64,000 nt of DNA from RUG563 sp045589355 (lineage in GTDB: Bacteria > Bacillota > Clostridia > Christensenellales > Aristaeellaceae): contig JAZNOW010000069.1 of the NCBI GenBank assembly GCA_045589355.1, positions 186,001 through 250,000 of the forward strand, read 5' to 3'. Below the pieces are notes generated by a model, which was given only the letters and a program-made list of their open reading frames with translations, made no database searches and was not told where the DNA came from. The position numbers were made by a program, and so were the translations under genes. Below are positions 51,305 to 59,356 of the stretch, in pieces (positions within the stretch are counted from its first letter, which is position 1; each line of letters begins with the position of its first letter).

Positions 51305-52306
51305 TTGAAAAAGATCGTATCCTTTCTGCTGGCTGCGGTACTGATGATGGGCATGCTGCCCCTGCAAAACGCCTGCGCCAAGGACGTATTGTACCGCGGC
51401 ATCATCACCTACCGCTATAAAGACAGTTTCACCAAGGTGTACGCCAAAATGGATAAGGAATCCAAGGCCGTCAAGTACCTGGATCCCGGCAACAAGATCA
51501 ACATCACCGCCATGTACCCCGAATGGGTGGAGGTGGTGCTCAATGACGGCCGCACCGGTTACATCATCCGCCAGCGCATTGACGTGACGGAAGCGGTGGA
51601 CACAAAAAACACGCCCCCTTATCCTGTGTGGGTGCAGCCTTACTACCTCGAAATTGACCGCACCGTGGAAGTAAAGGCCGAAAAAAGCGCCGACAGCGAA
51701 ACCCTGTCCGTGCTGACGAACGGCGCCCGGGTGGCGGTGCTTGGCAGTGAAGACGGCTGGATCAAGCTGATCTACCACCGCCAGTACGGCTATATCAATT
51801 CCAACGATGTGGCCGAAATGCTGCCCGTGGCCCCCAGCGTGGAAACGGCCGGCACCGATGTGCCTCTGGCCGTGTTCACCTCCTTCTACAACACCAACGA
51901 AAGCCGCATCAACAACCTGAATGTGGCCTGCGGCTACATCAGCAAAACCCTGCAGCCCGGCGAAAGCATGAACTTCAACGACACCGTATCCCCCTTCAGC
52001 AAGGAAAACGGCTACATGCCCGCCCCCGTGCTGGTGGACGGCGAGCTTTCCGAAGGTTACGGCGGCGGCAGCTGTCAGGTGTCCTCCACCCTGTGGGATA
52101 CCCTCATCCAGCTGACCGGCATCACCGTTACCATGCGCAAGCCCCACGGCAACAGCGGCGCCGCCTACCTGCCCCACGGCATGGACGCCTCCAGCGGCCG
52201 TGACGACCTGAACCTTATCTTCCGCAACGATTATCCCTTCCCCATCCGCATTGATGCTTCCTGCCACGATTACGCCCTGTTTGTGGCGGTATACAAAGGA
52301 GAATAA
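51305..52306 (+). CDS. Secreted SH3-VanW domain protein 1
   Basis: A 333-aa exported protein starting at TTG (GGAGGG at 51291-51296, eight bases upstream). Signal peptide MKKIVSFLLAAVLMMGMLPLQNACA. Two SH3-like repeats (residues about 40-90 and 115-170, e.g. GWIKLIYHRQYGYINSNDV) precede a VanW/YoaR-type domain with the signature GYMPAPVLVDGELSEGYGGGSCQVSSTLW and NLIFRNDYPFPIRIDAS. VanW-domain proteins are linked to wall and glycopeptide responses; their chemistry is unknown. It is paired with a paralogue six bases downstream. Confidence 0.88.
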   Translation: MKKIVSFLLAAVLMMGMLPLQNACAKDVLYRGIITYRYKDSFTKVYAKMDKESKAVKYLDPGNKINITAMYPEWVEVVLNDGRTGYIIRQRIDVTEAVDTKNTPPYPVWVQPYYLEIDRTVEVKAEKSADSETLSVLTNGARVAVLGSEDGWIKLIYHRQYGYINSNDVAEMLPVAPSVETAGTDVPLAVFTSFYNTNESRINNLNVACGYISKTLQPGESMNFNDTVSPFSKENGYMPAPVLVDGELSEGYGGGSCQVSSTLWDTLIQLTGITVTMRKPHGNSGAAYLPHGMDASSGRDDLNLIFRNDYPFPIRIDASCHDYALFVAVYKGE

Positions 52307-52312
52307 ACCGTC

Positions 52313-53341
52313 TTGAAACGTTTCATTGCGCTGCTTCTCATGCTTGCCCTTTTGCCCCTGCAAGGGGCTTTTTGCTGTGCGGAGGAAACCCCGGAGGAAG
52401 AGCTGCCCCGGCTTTATTCCGCCCGCACCCGCATCGGCGCCAAGGTGTACAGAAGCGTGGACAAAACCGAAGGGATTGACCATTTCACCTCCATCCCCGA
52501 GCATGTGTATGTTTACGTTCATTCCCTGGACCCTACCTTCGCCTACGTCACCTGCGCCAAGTACAACGTAACGGGCTATGTGAAAAGGGTGTGCCTGGAA
52601 TGGCCCAAAGTGAAGGATGCTTCCACTACGCCCCCCTACGGCGTGGAATTCAACCAGTACATCACCACCGTTTCGGCACAGGATGCACCGGTGACGACGG
52701 ATATGGGCAGCGGCGAAACCCTGGTCACCCTGCATAAAGGGGCCAAGATTTCCATCATCGGCTATGAAAACGGCTATGCCAAGCTGATTTTCCACCGCCA
52801 GTACGCCTACATCGATTCCAACCTGCTGGAAAGCCCGGTGCCGGTGTATTATTACCCCGAGGCGGCGGGCACGGACGCCCCCATCGCCGCCTACACCTCC
52901 TTCTATAAGCTGACCACCAACGAAGAAAACATCAGCCGCATGAAGAACATTGACGTGGCCTGCGAAAAGCTGTGCGCCATCAGAATGTACCACGGCGACG
53001 AATTCAACTTCAACAAGCAAATCGGCCCCTACAACGCAAAGAACGGCTATTTCCCGGCACCGGCACTGATTGACGAAGGCACCAAGCTGGCCTACGGCGG
53101 CGGCACCTGTCAGGTGGCTTCCACGCTGTACAACGTGGTGCTGCAATTGCCCGGGCTGCATGTACTGCAGCGCCGTGCCCACGGCAACAACGGCGCCAGC
53201 TACCTGCCCATCGAGGTGGACGCCGCCGTTGGCAATTCTGCCCTGAACCTGCGTTTCCGCAACCTTTTCCCCTACCCCGTGCGTATTGATGCCTCCGCCC
53301 AGGACGGCGCCCTCACCATTGCCATTTACCGGGCAGAATAA
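52313..53341 (+). CDS. Secreted SH3-VanW domain protein 2
   Basis: A 342-aa paralogue of the preceding gene, also starting at TTG (AAAGGAG at 52295-52301). Signal peptide MKRFIALLLMLALLPLQGAFCCA, two SH3-like repeats with the shared block LIFHRQYAYIDSNLLE, and a VanW domain ending in GYFPAPALIDEGTKLAYGGGTCQVASTLY and LRFRNLFPYPVRIDAS. The two diverge outside these blocks, so they are an old tandem duplication rather than a recent one. Confidence 0.88.
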   Translation: MKRFIALLLMLALLPLQGAFCCAEETPEEELPRLYSARTRIGAKVYRSVDKTEGIDHFTSIPEHVYVYVHSLDPTFAYVTCAKYNVTGYVKRVCLEWPKVKDASTTPPYGVEFNQYITTVSAQDAPVTTDMGSGETLVTLHKGAKISIIGYENGYAKLIFHRQYAYIDSNLLESPVPVYYYPEAAGTDAPIAAYTSFYKLTTNEENISRMKNIDVACEKLCAIRMYHGDEFNFNKQIGPYNAKNGYFPAPALIDEGTKLAYGGGTCQVASTLYNVVLQLPGLHVLQRRAHGNNGASYLPIEVDAAVGNSALNLRFRNLFPYPVRIDASAQDGALTIAIYRAE

Positions 53342-53350
53342 GCAAACAAT

Positions 53351-53380
53351 AAAAGACAGGCGGCCTGCCTGTCTTTTTTT
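53351..53380 (+). terminator. Terminator of the VanW operon
   Basis: AGACAGGC / GCCTGTCT with a 5-base loop, then T7. Confidence 0.88.
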
Positions 53381-53453
53381 CTGAGCCTGCAGGGAAAAGA
53401 AAACAGGCGGCGAATATGCACCCTTTGAACACACCGGATAAGGAGAATGAACC

Positions 53454-54851
53454 ATGCAATGCACTCCCACCGCACCGACCCTTGGCAGCCGGGCGGAAAA
53501 GAAAGCATTTTACAAAAACGCCCTGAAAATCACCCTGCCCATCGCCCTGCAGAATTTCATGGACGCCGCCGTCAGCTCGGCGGATATCATCATGCTGTCC
53601 TTTGTCAACCAGCAGGCGCTGGCCGCCTCTTCCCTGGCAGGCAATGTGGCCTTTTCCGTCAGCAACCTGATGTTCGGGCTGTCCTCCGCTGCCGCCGTGA
53701 TGAGCGCCCAGTACTGGGGAAAGGGCGATAAGAAAACGGTGGAAAGGGTGCTGGGCCTCAGCCTTCGTTTTGCCCTGCTGGTGGGCCTGTTTTTCACGCT
53801 GGCCGCCGCCGTTTTCCCCGGCCCCATCATGCAATTGTTTACCGACGACGGGGCGGTGATCCAAAACGGCGTTGTGTACCTGCAGGCCGTGTGCGCCTCC
53901 TATGTGCTGGGGGCGTTGGCCCAGGTTTACCTGAGCGTAATGCGCAGCGTGGGCCGGGTGAAAATGAGCGCCGCCGTGCACTCCATGGCCGTTGTGATGA
54001 ACGTGGTGCTCAATGCCTGTTTCATCTTTGGCTGGGGGCCCTTCCCGGAATTGGGCATACTGGGCGTAGCCCTGGCCACCACCATCACCAGGGTGGCGGA
54101 AGCCGCCATCTGCCTGGCGGACGGCCTTCGGTGCCGCATTATCCGGCTGCGCCTGCGGTACCTGATGCAAAAGGCCGGCTCCCTGACCAGGGACTTTCTG
54201 CACATGGCCATCCCCTCCGCCGGGAACGACATGATCTGGGGCCTGGCCATCAGCGTATATTCCGCCATTCTTGGCCATTTGAGCACCGATATCGTGGCCG
54301 CCAACAGCGTGGCCAATGTGGTGCGAAACTTCGGCACCGTAGTATGCTTCGGCACCTCCTCCGCCGCCGCCATCGTGCTGGGCCAGGCCATGGGCGACAA
54401 CAAGCTGGCCGAAGCCAAGGCATATGCAAAGCGGTTCATCGGCATCAGCATCTGGACGGCCGTTCTGGGCGGCGGGCTGATCCTTTTGTGCAGCCCGCTG
54501 GTGATGGATTTTATGCACCTGTACGTAACCGTCACCGATGTGGTGCGGCAGGAATTGCCCCTGATGCTGTTCATCAACGCCTATTACGTTCTGGGCATGA
54601 GCCTGAACACCATGCTCATCTGCGGCATTTTCCGTGCCGGCGGCGACGTGAAATACGGCCTGATCTGCGATCTGTTCGCCATGTGGGGGTATGCGGTGCC
54701 CATCGGGCTGATCTGCGCCTTTGTGCTGAAATTGCCGGAAATGTGGGTGTATTTCATCCTGTATCTGGATGAGTTTGTGAAGATTCCGGTGAACTTGTGG
54801 CATTACAAAAAAATGAGCTGGCTGAAAAACATCACCCGGGATGATGTGTAA
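53454..54851 (+). CDS. MATE-family efflux transporter
   Basis: A 465-aa twelve-helix MATE exporter, distinct from the one at 42687. The first half has LKITLPIALQNFMDAAVSSADIIMLSFVNQQALAASSLAGNVAFSV, the second SAGNDMIWGLAISVYSAILGHLSTDIVAANSVANVV. A helix-rich C-terminus closes it. Monocistronic between two terminators. Substrate unknown. Confidence 0.93.
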   Translation: MQCTPTAPTLGSRAEKKAFYKNALKITLPIALQNFMDAAVSSADIIMLSFVNQQALAASSLAGNVAFSVSNLMFGLSSAAAVMSAQYWGKGDKKTVERVLGLSLRFALLVGLFFTLAAAVFPGPIMQLFTDDGAVIQNGVVYLQAVCASYVLGALAQVYLSVMRSVGRVKMSAAVHSMAVVMNVVLNACFIFGWGPFPELGILGVALATTITRVAEAAICLADGLRCRIIRLRLRYLMQKAGSLTRDFLHMAIPSAGNDMIWGLAISVYSAILGHLSTDIVAANSVANVVRNFGTVVCFGTSSAAAIVLGQAMGDNKLAEAKAYAKRFIGISIWTAVLGGGLILLCSPLVMDFMHLYVTVTDVVRQELPLMLFINAYYVLGMSLNTMLICGIFRAGGDVKYGLICDLFAMWGYAVPIGLICAFVLKLPEMWVYFILYLDEFVKIPVNLWHYKKMSWLKNITRDDV

Positions 54852-54886
54852 AAAAAGAACCTGCGGCGCAAACCGCAGGTTTTTTC
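54852..54886. terminator. Bidirectional terminator
   Basis: AACCTGCGG (54858-54866) / CCGCAGGTT (54873-54881), with T-rich flank on one side and A-rich on the other. It separates the MATE gene from the convergent acetyltransferase. Confidence 0.9.
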
Positions 54887-55762
54887 TTATTGCTTTTTCC
54901 TTTTCCAGAAGGTCCAGGTGCAGGTGGGCCGAAAACCGATTTTCTGATAGAACACATCCCCGCCGCCGGTCATCAGCGTGGCACCTTTTTCCCCCATGCG
55001 CCTGGCCATTTCGCAAAGCAGCGCCGCCGCCAGGCCTTTCTGGCGGTGCTCCGGCACGGTGCAAAGGGGCTCCAGATAGGCCAGCTTGTTTCTTTCCGTC
55101 CACCACATGCCGCCGTAGCAGGCATACTTCCCCTGTTCATCCACCACCGCCATGGCACACTCCGGGGTGAAATGAGGGGCCGTCGCTAAACGCAGGGCGC
55201 TTTCAAAATCCCCATCCCAGGGGCCTTCCTCCTTTTCATGGTCAAAGCCCTTCCAGCAGCATTCATCCGCTTTGGCCGCATCCACTTCTCCGGGATCGGT
55301 GAAGCGATACCCTTCCGGCAATTTCCGTTCAAAGGGCCGGTCGTAATAATAGCCATAGTCGGTATAGCCGAATTCCTTATAATATCCGGCCTTCTCCGCC
55401 TGCTGCAAAACAGCCTGCTGTGCTTCAAAAATCACCAGCCGCTGCTCCTCCCCGGCAAGCTGCATATGTTCCGCGGCGTATTGCACCATTTCTTCCGCCA
55501 ACGCTTCATAGCCGGGCCGCAGGCAGAAATACACATCCGTCCGGGGATTTTCGGTAAAGCAAAAGCCCACCATCTTCCCTTCTTCTTCCCAGATGCCCCA
55601 GCGATGGCAATAGGTGGCATCCATCCAGTCAGAGCACAGGGCATATTCCACAAAAGGCGGCTTGACGCCATTGGCGTTATCCGGCGTATAAACATCGCAC
55701 AAAAAATCATACACCGCCGGGTAATCACTGAGCAGGCGAAAATTGCGAAAAGTAACAGCCAT
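54887..55762 (-). CDS. GNAT acetyltransferase with extra N-terminal domain
   Basis: A 291-aa protein. Residues about 1-140 form a degenerate GNAT-like half (ALCSDWMDATYCHRWGIWEEEGKMVGFCFTENP) and the C-terminal half is a complete GNAT domain (AYLEPLCTVPEHRQKGLAAALLCEMARRMGEKGATLMTGGG). Such tandem GNAT proteins are common in Firmicutes; substrate unknown. ATG 55762 is preferred because GGAGG lies eight bases upstream, while the ATG at 55768 is two bases from it. Promoter at 55790-55818. Confidence 0.83.
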   Translation of the reverse strand: MAVTFRNFRLLSDYPAVYDFLCDVYTPDNANGVKPPFVEYALCSDWMDATYCHRWGIWEEEGKMVGFCFTENPRTDVYFCLRPGYEALAEEMVQYAAEHMQLAGEEQRLVIFEAQQAVLQQAEKAGYYKEFGYTDYGYYYDRPFERKLPEGYRFTDPGEVDAAKADECCWKGFDHEKEEGPWDGDFESALRLATAPHFTPECAMAVVDEQGKYACYGGMWWTERNKLAYLEPLCTVPEHRQKGLAAALLCEMARRMGEKGATLMTGGGDVFYQKIGFRPTCTWTFWKRKKQ

Positions 55763-55789
55763 GGTCATTTCCTCCGTTCATTTGCGTTC

Positions 55790-55818
55790 ATTATACAGAA
55801 AGCACCGCAAAAATGCAA
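55790..55818 (-). promoter_or_regulatory. Promoter of the tandem GNAT gene
   Basis: Minus strand TTGCAT (55813-55818), 17-bp spacer, TATAAT (55790-55795). Confidence 0.75.
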
Positions 55819-55835
55819 TACGGCCCCGCCCTTCC

Positions 55836-55865
55836 TTGGAAAAGGCGATTTTTTTGTGCTATAAT
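55836..55865 (+). promoter_or_regulatory. Probable promoter of the XRE-glycine repeat gene
   Basis: TTGGAA (55836-55841), 18-bp spacer, TATAAT (55860-55865). The transcript would have a 110-base leader with a GATGGTG / CACCATC hairpin (55917-55923 and 55950-55956). Confidence 0.5.
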
Positions 55866-55982
55866 AAGCCGAAACCCCCTTTGCAACCCTAAGTTTACAA
55901 AAAGAACGGCAAAAAAGATGGTGTTTTTTCCCTTTTTCCCCTACAATTGCACCATCATCCAACGAAAGGAAGACATGAAAAC

Positions 55983-56762
55983 ATGACCTTTGGCGAAAAA
56001 CTGTCCCAGCTGCGCAAAGAAAACAATTACACCCAGGAGCAGCTGGCGGAGCTATTGCAGGTATCCCGCCAGTCCATCAGCAAATGGGAAAGCGGCCTGG
56101 CCTACCCCGAAACGGACCGGCTGATCAAAATGGGCAACCTGTTCGGCTGCTCCATGGATTATCTGCTGAAAGACGATGTGGAACAGCGCACCACCCCCGC
56201 TCAGCCCTCTCCCTCCTTCAGCGCCGCCGGCCGCAGCCTGACCCTTCACATGACGTTCCCCGAAAAGAAAAGCGAAAAAACGGTGTTCGGCATGCCCCTG
56301 TATCACATCGGCCGCAATGCCCACGGCTTTTTCGCGCTGGGGCTGAAGGCCAAAGGCGTGTTCAGCCTGGGGCTTTTCTCCCGGGGCATTTTTTCCTTCG
56401 GCGTGCTTTCCCTGGGCGTATTTTCCGGCGGCTGCTTTGCCCTGGGTGCGCTGGCATTCGGTTCCTTCGCCGCAGGGTTGATAGCCTTTGGCGCCATTTG
56501 TCTGGGGCTCATTGCCGTTGGCGCGGTGGCAGTTGGCTGCTTCTCCGCCGGCGCCGTGGCCCTGGGGCAATACCTGGCCATCGGGGATTCTGCCCGGGGC
56601 ATGATCGCCCTGGGCCAGTCGGAAGCTGTGGGCAGCCTGTACCACCATGTGGGGGACGCTGCCCTTGCGGATGTTTTCACCATCCGCTCCCTTCTGAACG
56701 AGCAGGTGCCCCGCTGGCTGGAGCCTGCAAAAAACATTTTCTGTGCTTTGTTCCTTCCGTAA
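55983..56762 (+). CDS. XRE regulator fused to a glycine-patterned hydrophobic repeat domain
   Basis: A 259-aa protein. Residues 1-65 are an XRE helix-turn-helix (MTFGEKLSQLRKENNYTQEQLAELLQVSRQSISKWESGLAYPETDRL...). From about residue 115 to 210 the sequence repeats every five to six residues as 'G-[VA]-F-[SA]-[LF]-G' (GVFSLGLFSRGIFSFGVLSLGVFSGG...), a strongly hydrophobic glycine ladder that should form a membrane-bound or beta-solenoid structure. A short M-K-T uORF with its own AAAGGA overlaps the start (ATGA at 55983). DNA binding tied to a membrane or assembly is inferred. Confidence 0.82.
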   Translation: MTFGEKLSQLRKENNYTQEQLAELLQVSRQSISKWESGLAYPETDRLIKMGNLFGCSMDYLLKDDVEQRTTPAQPSPSFSAAGRSLTLHMTFPEKKSEKTVFGMPLYHIGRNAHGFFALGLKAKGVFSLGLFSRGIFSFGVLSLGVFSGGCFALGALAFGSFAAGLIAFGAICLGLIAVGAVAVGCFSAGAVALGQYLAIGDSARGMIALGQSEAVGSLYHHVGDAALADVFTIRSLLNEQVPRWLEPAKNIFCALFLP

Positions 56763-56765
56763 GAA

Positions 56766-56796
56766 AAGCGAGCCTCAAAGGGCTCGCTTCTTTTTT
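56766..56796. terminator. Bidirectional terminator
   Basis: AAGCGAGCC / GGCTCGCTT with a 6-base loop, then C and T6 on the plus strand. It separates the XRE gene from the convergent secreted protein, whose stop it touches. Confidence 0.88.
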
Positions 56797-57826
56797 ATTC
56801 AAGAAAGGTTTCGGTGAAGGCAATGGCATCCGCCGCCGCAGGCGTCAGCCCGTTTTCTGCATAATAGGCAGAGAAGCTATCCGGCACCTGATGGCACACC
56901 ACCACCCCGCTGCCCGGAAGCAGGCCGGTATCGTACAGCATCTCTTCACCGATATAGAGCAGGTTCCCCTCGCCATCCAGCAGCACCATGGCCAGATGCA
57001 GGTCATACGCCACTTCCTCTGTATCGTTGGTTACGGTTGTATACAGGCTTATCACGTCTTCGTCAAGGAAGTTCTTTTCCGCTTTCCATTCCACTTTCAC
57101 CGGGAAACGCCGGTAGGTATACAGCGGTTCATCGTCCTCCTGCAGGGTCAGTTCATAATCCGCAGGTTTTTGAGACACGTCGTCATACATCCACACCGAC
57201 AGATAAGTGCTCTCTCCGGGCTCCAGGTTCTGCACAAATGCATCGCCGTAGTCATGCCAGGCAAATGCTTCGCCGTTTTCATCCAGCAGCTTCACCGTGC
57301 AATCATCCAGGTACACCGGCTCCGTGCCGTTGTTTTGCACCTTGGCATACACATACTCGTTGGGGGAAGAGTAGTTCATGATATAGTGGGCGTTCTTTTG
57401 CACGATCTCCAGCCCGCCGCCTTCCCCGGCCACCGGGGCAACGTCGGCTTCCTTCACGCGGGTCAGCACCAGCGTCTCCTCGTCGCTTTTCATGGTGAGC
57501 GTGTCGTTCTCGATCACATATTCATACAATTTGGCGTTCAGCAGCATTTTGTTGCCCGTCACCACATAATTGGCTTCCTGGGCGTCCGACTCGCCAAACT
57601 GTTCACTTTGAACCATCAAACAGCATTTGCCGTCCCCGCCAAACTCCATGGTCACCGTGAAAAAGGAAGACAAGGGGGCTAAATCCTCCAGCAGACTCTT
57701 TTCGCATTCTTCATCCAACAGCCACACGCCGATCAGCGCATTGTCCGTCACAACATTTTCTGCCGCCGCCATGCCCATGCACAAAAGCATGCAAAGGGCC
57801 AGCATCATCGCCAGTGCTTTTTTCAT
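56795..57826 (-). CDS. Secreted lipocalin-like/FxLYD protein
   Basis: A 343-aa exported protein with signal peptide MKKALAMMLALCMLLCMGMAAA. The first domain (residues about 25-120) is lipocalin-like: ALIGVWLLDEECE... and FGGDGKCCLMVQSEQFGE, similar to the C-terminal domain of the repeat protein at 16255. The second region contains two Ig-like FxLYD modules (EYVYAKVQNNGTEPVYLDDCTVKLLDENGE and ISLYTTVTNDTEEVAYDLHLAMVLLDGEGN). Probably a cell-surface or envelope protein of unknown ligand. Confidence 0.8.
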   Translation of the reverse strand: MKKALAMMLALCMLLCMGMAAAENVVTDNALIGVWLLDEECEKSLLEDLAPLSSFFTVTMEFGGDGKCCLMVQSEQFGESDAQEANYVVTGNKMLLNAKLYEYVIENDTLTMKSDEETLVLTRVKEADVAPVAGEGGGLEIVQKNAHYIMNYSSPNEYVYAKVQNNGTEPVYLDDCTVKLLDENGEAFAWHDYGDAFVQNLEPGESTYLSVWMYDDVSQKPADYELTLQEDDEPLYTYRRFPVKVEWKAEKNFLDEDVISLYTTVTNDTEEVAYDLHLAMVLLDGEGNLLYIGEEMLYDTGLLPGSGVVVCHQVPDSFSAYYAENGLTPAAADAIAFTETFLE

Positions 57827-57850
57827 TCGTTATCCCTCCTGTTCGAAAAT

Positions 57851-57891
57851 AAAAAACGTGGTTCTGCGTTTTCATCATAGCACAGAACCAC
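57851..57891 (-). terminator. Terminator of hrb, overlapping the next promoter
   Basis: Minus strand GTGGTTCTG / CAGAACCAC with a 16-base loop, followed by G and T6. The loop contains the -10 element of the next gene's promoter. Confidence 0.8.
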
Positions 57892-57902
57892 ATGGTATGC
57901 AA
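57874..57902 (-). promoter_or_regulatory. Promoter of the secreted lipocalin-like gene, nested in a terminator
   Basis: Minus strand TTGCAT (57897-57902), 17-bp spacer, TATGAT (57874-57879). The -10 lies in the loop of the hrb terminator hairpin. Confidence 0.7.
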
Positions 57903-57915
57903 ATTAAATCTTCAT

Positions 57916-58524
57916 TTATGCTTCCATCGGGCGGAAGGCATCCTTACCATGTTTGCAGATGGGGCACACAAAATCATCGGGCAAGTCTTCCCCTTCGTGC
58001 ACATAGCCGCAAATTTCGCACACCCAGCTTTTTTTCTTTGCCGGGGCAGGCTTGGGCTTGATATCCGCCTGGTAGTAGGCATAGGTGCACGCCCAGCCGT
58101 CGGACAGCACGTCCCCGTCCGTCACTTCGGCAATGAACAGCATGTGCGTACCAAGATCCTTCATCTCCACTACCTTGGCGGAAAGGAAGCCGTTGGTCTG
58201 TTCCGTCACGTAATACAGCCCGTTCTCGCTGCGCTTCACTGCCTCAAACCCCCGGAATTTGTCCACATCCCGGCCGGACTGGAAGCCAAACCGCTGGAAG
58301 AGGGCAAAATCCGCTTCGGTGGAAATGGCGGATACATTGAATACGCCCGTCTCCCGGATCATCTGGCAGGTCAGGTTTTCTTTCACCACCGAAATGGCAA
58401 GGCGCACCGGCTTTTCCGCCACCTGCATCACGGTATTGATGATGCAGCCGTTGTCCTTTTCCCCCTGCCGGGCCGAAAGCACATACAAACCGTACGTAAT
58501 TTTAAACAACGCTTTGGGGTTCAT
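57916..58524 (-). CDS. hrb: Flavin reductase-rubredoxin fusion (high-molecular-weight rubredoxin)
   Basis: A 202-aa redox protein of the Hrb type. Residues 1-145 are an FMN-binding flavin reductase domain (MNPKALFKITYGLYVLSARQGEKDNGCIINTVMQVAEKP...). Residues about 165-202 are a rubredoxin with WVCEICGYVHEGE and FVCPICKHGKDAF (two CxxC iron knuckles). In Clostridia such proteins pass NAD(P)H electrons to flavodiiron O2/NO reductases. No flavodiiron gene is in this window. Promoter at 58558-58586. Confidence 0.94.
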   Translation of the reverse strand: MNPKALFKITYGLYVLSARQGEKDNGCIINTVMQVAEKPVRLAISVVKENLTCQMIRETGVFNVSAISTEADFALFQRFGFQSGRDVDKFRGFEAVKRSENGLYYVTEQTNGFLSAKVVEMKDLGTHMLFIAEVTDGDVLSDGWACTYAYYQADIKPKPAPAKKKSWVCEICGYVHEGEDLPDDFVCPICKHGKDAFRPMEA

Positions 58525-58557
58525 GTTGCCGCCTCCTGTACAATCATTTTTCTGCCG

Positions 58558-58586
58558 TTAATATACACCGTTTTTTTCGCTTTCAA
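58558..58586 (-). promoter_or_regulatory. Promoter of hrb
   Basis: Minus strand TTGAAA (58581-58586), 17-bp spacer, TATTAA (58558-58563). The -35 box overlaps the last codons of the upstream gene. Confidence 0.68.
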
Positions 58587-59356
58587 TCATCTTTGAACAA
58601 TTCTTTGAAAAAATCAATCACTCCGCCGGGCTCTTCCTCTTCATCTTCGGCATAGCCCATATAGTCCATCATAAGGGAAAGTGTCCGGGCATCCTGTTCG
58701 CTGCCGTAATACAACAGCACCATCTGATCAAAAAAGGGTGTCAGGACATAGAGCTGCCGGGGGCATCCCTCCTTCGCCAGCACCTCATCCAGAAAATCAA
58801 AAAATGCACTGTTCACCCAATCGCCGTAGCTGATCAATTCCGTTTCATAGGCATGCCCGTTGCACAGGAAAGAAACCTTTCTTGTGCCATCGGTATACGT
58901 TGTCAGGTCCATTTCTTCCGTCATCCCGGACAGATCTTCCTGCACGTCCTCAATGACGATATCCGGCACGATCCCGTCGATCCGCTGCAGAATATCCGTG
59001 TACATGGTATCCACCCGGAACACTTCCGCATCAAAGGCATACACCTTGTCCGAAACAGGGGTCCAGGTGAAGGTATTTGGGTCATACAGGCCCAAGCCCT
59101 CCTCCATCAGGTAAACATAGGCAAAATATTCGGGGCCGGTATACTGCTCCGCCAGAAAACCATCGTGCATTTCCACCCATTGCCGATCCTCTTCCATCAG
59201 CCGCACCACGCGTTCATAATCCCCGTCATCACAGGGAAAACCCAATTGCTGCAGTTTCCGCTGCACATCCCGGTAGGCATCCGTACTTTCTGCCTGCGCA
59301 GCGGCGGCAAACAACAAAAGCAGACACACCAGCCCATACAGAATCCTTCGCTTCAT
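58583..59356 (-). CDS. Secreted protein of unknown function
   Basis: A 257-aa exported protein: signal peptide MKRRILYGLVCLLLLFAAAAQA, then a helical, acidic mature chain (YRDVQRKLQQLGFPCDDGDYERVVRLMEEDRQWVEM) that may include a putative peptidoglycan-binding-like 'LQQLGF' turn, and an acidic end (EDEEEEPGGVIDFFKELFKDD). No catalytic motif is recognised. The ATG overlaps the stop of the nitroreductase gene (ATGA at 59353-59356), so the two are co-translated. Confidence 0.75.
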   Translation of the reverse strand: MKRRILYGLVCLLLLFAAAAQAESTDAYRDVQRKLQQLGFPCDDGDYERVVRLMEEDRQWVEMHDGFLAEQYTGPEYFAYVYLMEEGLGLYDPNTFTWTPVSDKVYAFDAEVFRVDTMYTDILQRIDGIVPDIVIEDVQEDLSGMTEEMDLTTYTDGTRKVSFLCNGHAYETELISYGDWVNSAFFDFLDEVLAKEGCPRQLYVLTPFFDQMVLLYYGSEQDARTLSLMMDYMGYAEDEEEEPGGVIDFFKELFKDD

